Origin: Roseburia intestinalis L1-82
Lineage (GTDB): Bacteria > Bacillota > Clostridia > Lachnospirales > Lachnospiraceae
DNA length: 64,000 nt
Assembly: GCF_900537995.1 (NCBI RefSeq)
Contig: NZ_LR027880.1
Coordinates: forward strand, 3,813,001 to 3,877,000
Direction of reading: 5' to 3'
Shown here: positions 34,461-44,547 of the stretch, one piece after another
Numbering within the stretch: position 1 is the stretch's first letter
Layout of the letters: each line of letters starts with the position of its first letter
Translations under genes and position numbers: made by a program
Notes under the pieces: generated by a model
The model's input: only the letters and a program-made list of their open reading frames with translations
The model's database searches: none
What the model was told of the DNA's origin: nothing

Positions 34461-35165
34461 ATGGCAGCAAAACAAAAAATACTGATCGTCGATGACGATA
34501 ATAATATTGCAGAACTGATCTCTCTTTATCTTACGAAAGAGTGTTTTGATACAAAAATTGTAAATGACGGTGAAGAAGCCTTAAAAGCATTCGAACAGTA
34601 CAATCCGAACCTGATCCTTCTTGATCTGATGCTTCCGGGCATCGACGGCTATCAGGTATGCCGCGAAGTCCGTGCAAAAGCAAACGTGCCGATCATCATG
34701 CTCTCCGCAAAGGGTGAGATTTTTGATAAAGTACTCGGTCTTGAGCTTGGCGCAGACGACTATATCATGAAACCGTTCGATTCCAAGGAGCTTGTTGCGC
34801 GCGTCAAAGCCGTTTTGCGCCGTTACCAGCCTGTCAAAGTCGAAGAGCCAGCGCCGGAATTAAAATGTGTGAAATACCCGGATCTGATCGTCAACTTATC
34901 CAATTACTCCGTTATTTATAAAGATAATCCAATCGATATGCCACCAAAGGAATTAGAACTTTTATATTTCCTTGCATCCTCGCCGAACCAGGTATTTACC
35001 AGAGAACAGCTTCTCGATCACATCTGGGGTTACGAATACATTGGTGACACCCGCACCGTGGATGTCCATGTAAAACGTCTCCGTGAAAAAATAAAGGACA
35101 ATGACAGCTGGAGTCTCTCGACCGTCTGGGGCATTGGTTATAAATTTGAGGTTAAAAATATATGA
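34461..35165 (+). CDS. OmpR-type response regulator (PhoP/WalR-like)
   Basis: The 234-residue regulator has the receiver pocket IVDDDNN, the phospho-acceptor in LILLDLMLPGIDGYQ and MKPFDSKEL. A winged helix ends VWGIGYKFEV. AGGAGG lies 7 bases before ATG. It overlaps the kinase gene by 4 bases. It may belong to the WalR/PhoP cluster, but the target genes are not indicated here. Confidence 0.9.
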   Translation: MAAKQKILIVDDDNNIAELISLYLTKECFDTKIVNDGEEALKAFEQYNPNLILLDLMLPGIDGYQVCREVRAKANVPIIMLSAKGEIFDKVLGLELGADDYIMKPFDSKELVARVKAVLRRYQPVKVEEPAPELKCVKYPDLIVNLSNYSVIYKDNPIDMPPKELELLYFLASSPNQVFTREQLLDHIWGYEYIGDTRTVDVHVKRLREKIKDNDSWSLSTVWGIGYKFEVKNI

Positions 35166-36598
35166 AACGGACACTCTACCCCAAACTGCTCGGCGGCTAT
35201 CTGATCTATGGACTGATCTGCTTTATTATTATTTCAACCTTTGGTTACCACATTACGTTTAACTTCTTAGAGCGCCGGGATGCCTCGACGCTCTACCGGG
35301 AGTCTGCGCTGATTTCCTCTAACTATGCGGAAAACTATTTTAAGCGTTCCACAACCTTAGAGGAAATGAAAACACAGCTCTCCACCCTAAGCACTTACCT
35401 TTCCAGCGAAATCTGGATCATCGATAAGCAGGGACAGATCCTTTTAAACACAGCTTCTGCTACTTCTCCAGTGGAAAATGCAGAGCCGGAAGTAATTCCT
35501 GATTTTGACGTAACCGATTTTGGAAGTAAATATTACCGCACTGGAAACTTTTACGGTCATTTTGACACGGAAACTTTAAGTGTTTTTTCGCCAATCACTG
35601 TAAATTATAAAGTACGCGGCTATGTGATCATACATAAACCGGTCAGCTCCATCGTCAATTTATCCAACCAGCTGACAAATCTATCCTACCAGACGTTTGC
35701 ACTTTTATTTTTGGCAGCCTTTGTCGTTTTAGCGCTTTTTACCTGGATCGTCTATATCCCGATCCGCAAAATTGCGCAGGGTGCCAATGAATATGCCTCT
35801 GGAAATTTCGAGGCAAAGATCGATGTCCATTCCAACGATGAGATCGGTTATCTTGCCGCCTCGCTCAACTATATGGCAAATGAACTGAACACGCTCGAGG
35901 AGGATCAGCGAAAATTCGTATCCAATGTCTCACACGATTTCCGCTCCCCGCTGACCTCAATCAAGGGCTATGTGGAGGCAATGCTCGACGGAACGATCCC
36001 GGTGGAAATGCAGGATAAATATTTAAACATCATCCTGTTTGAGACGGAGCGCCTGAACAAATTAACGAAGAGCCTTCTGGAATTAAATAAATTCGGTTCA
36101 CACGGTGTCATGCTCGATATCACAAGCTTTGATATCAATCATACGATCCGCATGACGGTACAGACTTTTGAAGGAACCTGCATGGAAAAGCATATCAGTT
36201 TCAACCTGATCTTAAGCGGCGAAACCCTGTTTGTCTCCGCTGATTTCAGCAAGATCCAGCAGGTGCTTTATAACCTGATCGACAATGCACTCAAATTCAG
36301 CCATGCAAATTCATCGATCACGATCGAGACGACCGAAAAAAATGAGAAAGTCTTTGTTTCCGTCAAAGACACCGGAATCGGCATTCCAAAAGACAGCATC
36401 AAAAAGATCTGGGATCGTTTCTACAAGACAGACCTCTCCCGCGGAAAAGACAAGAAGGGCACCGGACTTGGACTTTCCATTGTAAAAGAAATCATCCAGG
36501 CACATGGAGAAAATATCAACTGTATCAGCACGGAAGGCGTTGGTACGGAGTTTATCTTTACGCTGCCGTTGGCGAAAGAGCAGGAGGAGCATGCCTAG
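35162..36598 (+). CDS. Sensor histidine kinase with extracytoplasmic sensor and HAMP
   Basis: The 478-residue kinase has membrane segments at about 8-30 and 175-197 flanking a roughly 145-residue external sensor domain. HAMP (IPIRKIAQGANEYASGNFEA), the H-box NVSHDFRSPLTSIKGYV, the N-box YNLIDNALKFSH and the G-boxes DTGIGIP and GTGLGLSIV follow. It is complete, paired with the preceding regulator, and ended by a strong terminator whose stem includes the last codons. Confidence 0.92.
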   Translation: MKRTLYPKLLGGYLIYGLICFIIISTFGYHITFNFLERRDASTLYRESALISSNYAENYFKRSTTLEEMKTQLSTLSTYLSSEIWIIDKQGQILLNTASATSPVENAEPEVIPDFDVTDFGSKYYRTGNFYGHFDTETLSVFSPITVNYKVRGYVIIHKPVSSIVNLSNQLTNLSYQTFALLFLAAFVVLALFTWIVYIPIRKIAQGANEYASGNFEAKIDVHSNDEIGYLAASLNYMANELNTLEEDQRKFVSNVSHDFRSPLTSIKGYVEAMLDGTIPVEMQDKYLNIILFETERLNKLTKSLLELNKFGSHGVMLDITSFDINHTIRMTVQTFEGTCMEKHISFNLILSGETLFVSADFSKIQQVLYNLIDNALKFSHANSSITIETTEKNEKVFVSVKDTGIGIPKDSIKKIWDRFYKTDLSRGKDKKGTGLGLSIVKEIIQAHGENINCISTEGVGTEFIFTLPLAKEQEEHA

Positions 36599-36616
36599 TG
36601 GCATGCTCCTTTTTTT
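36586..36616 (+). terminator. Terminator of the two-component operon
   Basis: GGAGCATGCC TAGT GGCATGCTCC followed by seven T. The TAG stop codon of the kinase is in the 4-base loop. Confidence 0.95.
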
Positions 36617-36633
36617 GCATAACAGGATTGTTA

Positions 36634-36881
36634 AATTCAACTTTCTCTTTTATCTCCCCCACCAGCCTATGCACCGTTGTACACGGGCATATCTCTGATG
36701 ATCTTTGTTTGCCTTCCCGTTCACACTGTTCGAACTTCTGTTGTTCTATCCGTATCACTTTTTCCTCATCACCTGCATTATTCCGTATCTGTAACGATCA
36801 GATAATACCCAATTCTGGCACTTTAAATTATTTTCGCTGCTCTCGTGTCTTTCTGTTTCCTGTTCTATCCCCTTTTGCCAT
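36634..36881 (-). pseudogene. RloB/AbiLii-like gene, internally deleted
   Basis: Two bases after the AAA15 ATPase stop an ATG (36881) begins MAKGDRTGNRKTREQRK and then stops. A shifted frame continues with the RloB-like IGYYLIVTDTE. After a gap, a third stretch encodes VIRIEQQKFEQCEREG and CTTVHRLVGEI, which looks like the RloB C-terminus. N- and C-terminal signatures survive but about two thirds of the middle is gone. The complete protein would be the partner of the ATPase upstream. Assignment is from memory of RloB proteins. Confidence 0.6.
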
Positions 36882-36883
36882 AC

Positions 36884-38197
36884 TCAATCTCTCCGTTCCT
36901 CTCCGGTCGATGCCAAACCAATATCCCCCAGGCACTGATCTCCCCTAAAAATATCTATACTCTTTAAGGTTGGAATAGCTCCATACTTACCAATCAGATA
37001 ATTCTTTTCATAACTTTCATCTTTACGGATACGCGCTCCATCCTCATCCACAAAATCAGCCAGAGAGTATAATGTGGAAACACCCCGGTCATCCTTCTCA
37101 ACAAACCATATTTCATCACGGCGCAGCAACTGATTCGAAAGCTGCCATGTACCATGTGTTGTAAATACAAGCTGTGCATGATTAACGTTAATCTCCGGAT
37201 TCAAAAATGTGAGCAGAAAATTTCTTACCAATAGCGGATGTAAACGTGCATTTAATTCATCAATAAAAAATACACTTCCTTTCTCCAATACTTCCTGCAG
37301 TTCCGGATATAATGCAAACATCTTCAATGTTCCCGCTGATTCTGCACCTAAAGGTATCTCTGCCATTTCATCCGAATCTATTTTCTTATGAAGTGCATTA
37401 ATTTTATACTTTTCTTCCTTTGAATCTCCATCATTTGGCACTTTTTCCACTCTAAAGTCTTTAATATGTTCATCAAAAGATGCAAAATATTCTACAACTT
37501 TCTGCTGTACATTTTTATTTTCCGTAAATCCCTTTGGTAATCTACGTGACAAAAAGAAATTTGTAAACGGATCTCCAAAATCAGCAAACTCATTTGTTAA
37601 AAACCAATCTCTAATTACTTTACACTTACTGATTTTCAGCTTAGCTCCTAAAGAAACAATTAACACCTGCTTTTCAAGCGCAACCTTTATATTATCCCTG
37701 CTATTCTTTGGTAACCCTGACAAATCCAATTCATTATCAGAATTTTCCCGATAAAATACTGTACTATATTTTCTGGCAGTCTTCGCCTTAGAATTCAGCC
37801 ATTCTTCTGTCACACCTTCCTTATCAACGCAAAATCCGTAATTATAAGTTTTCTCATTCTTATCTCCATGCAATGTAAAATATACCTCAAAGCTGGATTC
37901 CGCATCTGCTGATGTTGAATCAAATAAAAATGGAGTAGGTCTATATTCTTCAAACTTCTCTTCCTCATCTCCATACTTAAAAGAATCTGCGACATATTTA
38001 GCCATATATTCAAATGCACTGTATATATTTGACTTACCACTTGCATTTGCTCCATAAATAGCAGCAACCGGCAATATCTTTTCACTTCCAACAGTCACAA
38101 CCCTATCAGAAAATTCTGTCATCCTGGCAGCAGACAAATCCAGGGCAGCCTCTTCCCTGAAAGATTTAAAATTTTTAAAACTAAACTGTATCAACAT
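36884..38197 (-). CDS. AAA15-family ATPase, RloA/AbiLi-like
   Basis: The 437-residue protein is an ABC/SMC-like ATPase of the AAA15 group (COG1106 type). The N-terminal FSFKNFKSFREEAALDLSA is followed by Walker A IYGANASGKSN. The C-terminal signature region SAGTLKMFALYPEL and Walker B KGSVFFIDELNARLHP follow, and the switch histidine is in VFTTHGTWQLSN. In AbiL-type phage defence this ATPase works with an RloB-like protein. Here that partner is a remnant directly downstream. GAGGTAG precedes ATG. The ATPase itself looks intact. Confidence 0.85.
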   Translation of the reverse strand: MLIQFSFKNFKSFREEAALDLSAARMTEFSDRVVTVGSEKILPVAAIYGANASGKSNIYSAFEYMAKYVADSFKYGDEEEKFEEYRPTPFLFDSTSADAESSFEVYFTLHGDKNEKTYNYGFCVDKEGVTEEWLNSKAKTARKYSTVFYRENSDNELDLSGLPKNSRDNIKVALEKQVLIVSLGAKLKISKCKVIRDWFLTNEFADFGDPFTNFFLSRRLPKGFTENKNVQQKVVEYFASFDEHIKDFRVEKVPNDGDSKEEKYKINALHKKIDSDEMAEIPLGAESAGTLKMFALYPELQEVLEKGSVFFIDELNARLHPLLVRNFLLTFLNPEINVNHAQLVFTTHGTWQLSNQLLRRDEIWFVEKDDRGVSTLYSLADFVDEDGARIRKDESYEKNYLIGKYGAIPTLKSIDIFRGDQCLGDIGLASTGEERRD

Positions 38198-38321
38198 AAT
38201 TGCTACCTCATCTTCTTTTCTATTATATGTATTTTTCGCATTAAATCAACATTTAAATGTGGGTTTTTCTCATTTGCATGCTGTTTTTTAGTTATAATTG
38301 GTATTATAAAAGTTCTAACGC

Positions 38322-38352
38322 AAAAAGCAAGGCACTCAGACCTTGCTTTTTA
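38322..38352. terminator. Bidirectional terminator
   Basis: AAAAAGCAAGG / CCTTGCTTTTT, a perfect 11-bp stem with A- and T-runs. It lies between the AbiL-like gene promoter region and the 3' end of the ligase operon, and would end the leftward ligase operon. Confidence 0.9.
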
Positions 38353-38413
38353 TCCAACACATAATTTTTCTTAAACTTCTGATATTTTTTCTACTCTTAT
38401 ATTTTTTTGCTGC

Positions 38414-40117
38414 TTACCTTGTCATCTTCTCCAATGTCTTATAATCAATCTTCCCGCTCTGTGTCAGCGGTATTTCATCCAGCTCAATAATTTGTTTCGG
38501 TACAAGATGTACCGGTAATTTTTCTTTGCAATACTGCTGCAAACCTGTCAAAAAGTTATTATTATTCTGACTTTCTGCTGTTCGCTTTACACAGGCAATA
38601 GCAGTCGCTATATTTTGTGCATCAAGCTCCACAACCGCTGCACACATATCTACCTCTGGGTATTCAGTGATGGTTTCTTCTATACGTTGTGGGAACAGTT
38701 TATAAACTGTTCCATCTGCATCCTGTGTGATATATATTCTTTTGATTCTTCCCACAAAATGTACAAATCCATCTTCATCCACAAATCCTAAATCACCTGT
38801 ATGAACCCATAATCTATTCTCTTCATCCCTGTCACAAATCTTCTTTGTTTCTTCCTCATTATCCAGATATCCCAGCATATGGCTTGGTGTGCAAAAACAT
38901 AATTCACCAGTTTCGTTATATTTCAGCATTTCTCCATTATCTGGATTGATTACTTTGATATTTACCTTACAAAGCGGAATTCCAAGTGTGCCTGCTTTAT
39001 ACACATGATTCATAGACGTTGTTACTGTAGCTGCAAATTCGGTCATTCCATATCCCGTTAAATATTTTGCATCTGAATGGTGATTTCGCAACGTTTCATT
39101 AAGATAATTTTCTTCTTCCAAACTTAATGATTCTCCCCCTCCCGCCATCGTGATGCAATAACTCATATTCCCGCTTAAACGTTGAACCAATTTTCTGATA
39201 ATGACAGGTCCAGATACACAGTGATTTGGCTTGTATTTCTTATACTCTTCTATAAATTTTTCAGGATTAACAATCATAATAGAAGCTGTCCCAAGACTCA
39301 ATGGAAGATGCACATTTAAACTTAACCCAATTGACAAAAAAGGCGGCATAAGAGTAAGAAACGTTTCCCCTCTTGTAAATTTCATTCCTGATTTTTCATA
39401 TTGCCATGCTACCGCATTAAGGCTGTCATTACTTAACATTACGCCCTTGGGTGTTCCGGTTGTTCCACTTGTATACACAATCACTGACAATTCGTTCTCA
39501 TGGTAAGATGTCTGCTGTGCTTTCTGATGTTCTCCGGCTTTCAGAAAATCCTTCCAATTCCAAAATTCTTTTGTATTAATTTTGCTTTTTAAAGCAGAAA
39601 ATTTTTGTACCGGAAAGCCCAAAGAATCTGTCGGTGAAATTGCGAGCACCCTTATTTTTTCTATATCCTCTACAACATTTCTGACTTTTTCTGCTGCCAC
39701 ATCCAGAAAAATAAACATTTTAGAATCTGTATTTTTTACCGTCTCTACAATCTCCTCTTCCGAAAGCGTCATATAAACCATGTTCGCAACCGCACCTATA
39801 TAATTCAGCGCATATATGCAGTAAATTGTTTCCGGTGTATTCAGTGACATAATCGTAACAGCATCTCCTTTTCGGATTCCCTGTGCCCAGAATGCATCTG
39901 CTGTTTTACGGATATTTTCAAAAAGTTTTTGGTATGTAATTTTTTTAGTAAAATACCGCAGGGCTATGCCATCTAAATGTGACTTGTTGTGATCAAATAT
40001 ATACTCATACATCGTACATTTCGGGATTTCACCATGAAGTGCTTCCTCGCTGTAGTATTTTAGCCACGGCTTGTCTATGGATGGATAGCCTGTGTTTCTC
40101 ATTTGTTTATCATCCAT
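38414..40117 (-). CDS. Adenylate-forming enzyme (acyl/aryl-CoA ligase type), paralogue 1
   Basis: The 567-residue ANL-superfamily enzyme would adenylate a carboxylic acid and pass it to CoA or another thiol. Motifs: P-loop VYTSGTTGTPKGVML, TGYGMTEFAATVTTS, the hinge HTGDLGFVDEDGFVHFVGR and the A10 lysine in LTQSGKIDYKTL. It opens with NTGYPSIDKPWLKYYSEEA, a motif shared by all three ligases here. It is almost identical to paralogue 3 except for about residues 277-352, which cover the expected substrate pocket. It is the last gene of the leftward operon, 34 bases after paralogue 2, with AAAGGAG 12 bases before ATG. The substrate is unknown. Confidence 0.85.
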   Translation of the reverse strand: MDDKQMRNTGYPSIDKPWLKYYSEEALHGEIPKCTMYEYIFDHNKSHLDGIALRYFTKKITYQKLFENIRKTADAFWAQGIRKGDAVTIMSLNTPETIYCIYALNYIGAVANMVYMTLSEEEIVETVKNTDSKMFIFLDVAAEKVRNVVEDIEKIRVLAISPTDSLGFPVQKFSALKSKINTKEFWNWKDFLKAGEHQKAQQTSYHENELSVIVYTSGTTGTPKGVMLSNDSLNAVAWQYEKSGMKFTRGETFLTLMPPFLSIGLSLNVHLPLSLGTASIMIVNPEKFIEEYKKYKPNHCVSGPVIIRKLVQRLSGNMSYCITMAGGGESLSLEEENYLNETLRNHHSDAKYLTGYGMTEFAATVTTSMNHVYKAGTLGIPLCKVNIKVINPDNGEMLKYNETGELCFCTPSHMLGYLDNEEETKKICDRDEENRLWVHTGDLGFVDEDGFVHFVGRIKRIYITQDADGTVYKLFPQRIEETITEYPEVDMCAAVVELDAQNIATAIACVKRTAESQNNNNFLTGLQQYCKEKLPVHLVPKQIIELDEIPLTQSGKIDYKTLEKMTR

Positions 40118-40151
40118 TTTCTGCAGTCTCCTTTAACATTTTCATCAATCG

Positions 40152-41912
40152 TTATCTGACTTTCCAGGCATTTCCCCTCGAATCAACAAATCCGCTATCT
40201 TCTGCTTTCAACGCCTCCACGTTTCTTTTTCCATTTGGATGAACCGGCAGTGCCTGACGCAGTTTATATGCCACCGGAATTGCATTCTCTGAAAGCTGTT
40301 CTGACAACTTTTTATGAATCCGTGGAATTACAGTTCTGGTATCTGTAACTCCATTTTTTTTCAGTACAACATGAAGTATTGGTTTAAATTTTCCATTGAT
40401 CTGTACTGCAACTGCTTTGCACTGGGCAACCGCCTCGTCCTCTAAAACAATATGCTCTATATCAAACAGATAAATCCGTTTCCCATCCTCACTATAAAAA
40501 CTGTCACTCGCTCTTCCTTCTACAAAAAGGTAACCATCCTCATCCACATACCCAATATCTCCGGTACACCCCCATATGCAATGATTCTGATCTTCGTAAA
40601 AATACTTTTTTGTTTCTACCGGATTTTTATAATATTCCTTCATTCTTGCAGGAGAATTGACTCTGATTTCTCCTCTTTGTCCATATGGTAATTCCTCGTT
40701 TGTCTCAGTATCAAACGCAGCAACTGTCACGCCCTTAATCGGATAACCGGATGATCGCATCTTATTATGTTCAGGCGAAGTGGAAGTAACTGTACTTCCA
40801 AGTTCACACATTCCATACCCTTTGATCAATGGTGCATTACACCCACTCTTTCGTAGAAAATCAGTGATTATTTTTTCTTCCTGTGGTGTCACCGCTTCTC
40901 CTCCGGTAATTGGATATTTCATTGCTTTCAGGTCTATCTTTTTTCCTTTTTTTGATTGTGCAAGTGCCATCCATATACTTGTCGGGTTCAGCGTCATTGT
41001 CGGTTTATATTTTTTTATGCCATCAATTATTCTTTCTTTTTCAAATTGCAATTCCGGTATCACTGTCATTCCCATGCGAAGCGGCATTAAAATATCAAGC
41101 ACATTTCCCGTAGAAAACCAGATTGGAATAACTGCATAAAACGTATCGCCTCTTTCATAATTGAAATTTTCGTTATCATAATGAGCTATTGTTGCATTGA
41201 TTCCATCATTTGTTAACAAAATCCCTTTTGAAGCGCCTGTAGTTCCGGATGAATACACCATAATACATCCACGATTTTTTTCATAAGATCTCTCAGTCTC
41301 TCCATTATAGTCATTCCCATATTTTATAAACGATTTCCAGGAATAAAATCCTTTATGATCTGTTCTTTTTTTATTCCAGTTTTTTTGCCCTGCACATACA
41401 ACTAATTTTGCCAGCTCTGGCATAGATTCCGTAACAGGCATAACAACTGTTTTATTTATGCCGATACGAGGTACAGCATCCACAATATAAGAAAGCATTT
41501 CATCCATAACAAACAAAATTTTTGACTTTGTGTCATTGATCCGCTGTACCATCTGCTCTGTAGTAAATAACGGATTAATAAAATTTGCGATTGCTCCTAT
41601 CTTACTGCAGGCAATCATCAGATATATAGCTTCCGGTACGGCTGCAGTACAAAGAGTGACACAGTCCCCTTCCTTTATTCCATATTTCACAAGTGATTTT
41701 GCACATGCATCCACATTATTAAACAACTGCGCATATGTAATTTTATTTCCATAATACGAAATAGCTGTATCTTTCAGGTATTTTGAATTGTTGCTATAAA
41801 TATTCTGATACAACGTACACGCTGGTTCCTTGTTTTGTATATCTGACTGCGTGTAATATTTTAGCCATGGCTTGTCTATGGATGGATAGCCAGTTTTCTT
41901 TTGTGTATTCAT
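40152..41912 (-). CDS. Adenylate-forming enzyme, paralogue 2
   Basis: The 586-residue ANL enzyme is more distant from paralogues 1 and 3. Motifs: VYSSGTTGASKGILL, KGYGMCELGSTVTST, CTGDIGYVDEDGYLFVEGR and the A10-type lysine in VHPNGKRNVEAL. The N-terminus again has TGYPSIDKPWLKYYTQSD. I prefer the ATG at 41912, preceded by AAGGGAG; the ATG at 41930 is six codons earlier. It follows the serine hydrolase stop (41935) immediately, so it lies in the same operon. A different pocket sequence suggests a different acid substrate. Confidence 0.85.
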   Translation of the reverse strand: MNTQKKTGYPSIDKPWLKYYTQSDIQNKEPACTLYQNIYSNNSKYLKDTAISYYGNKITYAQLFNNVDACAKSLVKYGIKEGDCVTLCTAAVPEAIYLMIACSKIGAIANFINPLFTTEQMVQRINDTKSKILFVMDEMLSYIVDAVPRIGINKTVVMPVTESMPELAKLVVCAGQKNWNKKRTDHKGFYSWKSFIKYGNDYNGETERSYEKNRGCIMVYSSGTTGASKGILLTNDGINATIAHYDNENFNYERGDTFYAVIPIWFSTGNVLDILMPLRMGMTVIPELQFEKERIIDGIKKYKPTMTLNPTSIWMALAQSKKGKKIDLKAMKYPITGGEAVTPQEEKIITDFLRKSGCNAPLIKGYGMCELGSTVTSTSPEHNKMRSSGYPIKGVTVAAFDTETNEELPYGQRGEIRVNSPARMKEYYKNPVETKKYFYEDQNHCIWGCTGDIGYVDEDGYLFVEGRASDSFYSEDGKRIYLFDIEHIVLEDEAVAQCKAVAVQINGKFKPILHVVLKKNGVTDTRTVIPRIHKKLSEQLSENAIPVAYKLRQALPVHPNGKRNVEALKAEDSGFVDSRGNAWKVR

Positions 41913-43396
41913 TTGCCTGCTCCCTTCCATGCTCCTATAATTTTCTTACAATACATTCTTTTTCCGTTTTCATTGTACTTTCTCCCAAAATATATTCCAG
42001 ACACCTATACTTTAAAACAAGTTCAACCGCTGGCTTCATCACATAATCATCTCTGTCATATGCATATCTCTTGTTATATTTATAGTTTTTTCCATTATTC
42101 CATTTCGCATATCCATCCCGAACATAATCCTTCTCTGCTGCTCCTGTTATATTTGTAACTCTGTTATGACAACGATTTGATGCAAAAAACACGTACACAC
42201 CGTTTTCTATGTCTATTGTAAGCTGGTTGCCAGTGTACCCTCCCAGCGCAAATGCATTTCCACTTAAAAAGTGATTTACTTCCGAATTCATCTCTATTGG
42301 GTTTTTGGAATAACACAAATACCCATGAAATTGTGTTACATCATTTTCACCTATCATTTTTCCTGTTCTGTTAATTCCTATTTTTTTCAGGCTTTCTATT
42401 GACAAAACCTTTTCCTCCATCAATGCCATTGCCAATTTCGCCATATCTCCTGCTGTTGAAAAAAGTCCCGCATGTCCTGTCAACTGTACTCCAAATGAAT
42501 TAATTACTCTTGTTTTTCCATCACTTACTATGCCTTTAAATATTTTATCAAGCGTAACAAAATTTCCATTTATTATTCTTCTCTCAAAATTATTTGAAAC
42601 AATTCTTTTATCTGCATCTTCTGGAATATTTATATACGTACTGTTCATCCGACACGGCTGTAAAATATATATCTGTACCAGCCTGTAAAAATTGTCGTTC
42701 ATAACATTTTCTACAACATATTTTAAAACCATCGCACCCATATCCGAATATAATCTTCCTTCCGGTTCACTAGGCTTTATTTCAAAAATTTCTTTTTCAA
42801 TTGCTTCCAGATTATTCAATGTTTCTAATCTTTGCCTCGTTTTTAAAGTAACCTTAAACGTGAGCAAATCCTCCACTGAAACTTCTTTTAGGTTGATGAA
42901 TCGATGATCCAAATTATAAATTTTATCTGACAACTCGATCTTTCCCAGCTCTACAAGTTTTAATACCATCAAACATGTAAAAATTTTTGTAACCGAAGAC
43001 AAATCAAAAATACTATCTTCTGCCATCGGTATTATTTCATCAGCTCCATTATCAGCAACTTCCTGCTGATTTCCCAAATATAATATTTCCTGATGTTTTT
43101 TCGTACCCAGAGCTATCACCGCACCCGGTGCCATTTTATTGTCTAAAATAAATTTCTTCAAAAGTTCACTTATTTTTGACTGTTCAAATATTGCTTCAAA
43201 AGATTTTTTAATGTCTCTGTCATTATCCAGATAGATTTTTATAACCGGTTTTAAAAGATTTTCATAATCTTTTTTATTTTTTAAATCAAACGTATATTCA
43301 TTTGCCCCTAGTATACTGTAGCATTGATATTTAATTAATTTTATGGTCTGACAAACCGTTTCATGATATACTAAAAAGAAACGGCGGTGATTTTAG

Positions 43397-43861
43397 ATGG
43401 CAAGACCAAAAAAATATAATATTTCATTAACGGATGACGAACTCAAGGAACTAAAATCTGTTATGCGTAAAAAGCAAACAACCAAAACTGTTCGAAACAG
43501 ATGCCAGATTATCATTGATCTAGATGAGGCACACGGTAAAGTTCTTACCCATGCACAGTCTGCCAAAACAAATTGTGTATGTATGGCTACTATCATGAAT
43601 ACTGTAAAGCTTTATTCCGAAAAAGGCATCCAGGGTATCCGTACAATGAACCGGAATGTCAATTCTGATAATGCACGCAGAAAATTTGATGGGCGTGCTG
43701 AGGCTCGTATTATTGAAATTGCGTGCAGTCCTGCACCGGAAGGACATTCCCGCTGGACACTCCGTCTGCTGGAAGAACAGGCAAAAATTGTACTTGATGT
43801 TCCAGTCAGTAAAGATACCATCGGCAGGGCTTTAAAAAAAATAAACTTCGACCTCACATGA
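43397..43861 (+). CDS. IS630 transposase, N-terminal frame (helix-turn-helix)
   Basis: The 154-residue protein begins MARPKKYNISLTDDELKELK, with a homeodomain-like HTH_29/HTH_32 region (KTNCVCMATIMNTVKLYSEK). It ends four bases into the second frame. A run of eight A at the join would allow a -1 shift to produce full-length transposase. Confidence 0.85.
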   Translation: MARPKKYNISLTDDELKELKSVMRKKQTTKTVRNRCQIIIDLDEAHGKVLTHAQSAKTNCVCMATIMNTVKLYSEKGIQGIRTMNRNVNSDNARRKFDGRAEARIIEIACSPAPEGHSRWTLRLLEEQAKIVLDVPVSKDTIGRALKKINFDLT

Positions 43862-44547
43862 ATGATTACTGGTGTATTCCGTCAAAAGAAGATGCTGATT
43901 TTGTAGCCTGCATGGAAGATGTCCTTGATGTTTATGAACTCCCATATGACCCGATGTACCCTGTTGTCTGTATGGATGAAAAGCCATACCAGCTTTTGGA
44001 TGATGTAAGGCAGCCACTGCCTGTTCGTCCGGGTGACAACCAGAAAACGGATTCCGAATATAAGAGGAATGGCACCTGCAGCATATTTGCTTTTGTTGAA
44101 CCACTTGGCGGCAGACACCATGTGAGTGTCCATGAACACCGTACTGCAATTGACTGGGCAATGGAAATCAAATATCTGTCAGATGAAATGTTTCCAGATG
44201 CAAAGAAAATCATACTGGTAATGGACAATCTAAACACCCATAAAGCTGCTTCACTTTATAAAGCATTTCCACCATCAGAAGCAAGAAGGATCATAAAACG
44301 ACTGGAAATCCACTATACGCCTAAACATGGAAGTTGGCTTGACATGGCAGAAATTGAGCTTAATGTAATGACACGCCAATGTCTTTCGCGTCGAATATCC
44401 ACCCTTGACAAACTTAAATGTGAGTTATCAGCATGGGAAATGGAACGTAATCGGGATACAGCTAAGATACAGTGGCATTTCCAAACAGGGGATGCACGGG
44501 AAAAACTGATATCACTGTATCCGACACTATCATCTGTCACTTTTTAA
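43858..44547 (+). CDS. IS630 transposase, C-terminal DDE frame
   Basis: The 229-residue protein carries the catalytic domain: first D in VVCMDEKPYQL, second D in LVMDNLNTHK, and the final acid in GSWLDMAEIEL. Together with the upstream frame it makes a normal-length IS630 transposase. The frame is open upstream through the A-run, which supports fusion by -1 frameshifting. Confidence 0.88.
   Translation: MNDYWCIPSKEDADFVACMEDVLDVYELPYDPMYPVVCMDEKPYQLLDDVRQPLPVRPGDNQKTDSEYKRNGTCSIFAFVEPLGGRHHVSVHEHRTAIDWAMEIKYLSDEMFPDAKKIILVMDNLNTHKAASLYKAFPPSEARRIIKRLEIHYTPKHGSWLDMAEIELNVMTRQCLSRRISTLDKLKCELSAWEMERNRDTAKIQWHFQTGDAREKLISLYPTLSSVTF

Noticed and set aside
36598..36948. 116-codon rightward open frame after the histidine kinase
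   Set aside because: It starts inside the terminator, has no ribosome binding site and is antisense to the RloB remnant and ATPase end, whose protein similarity is clearer.
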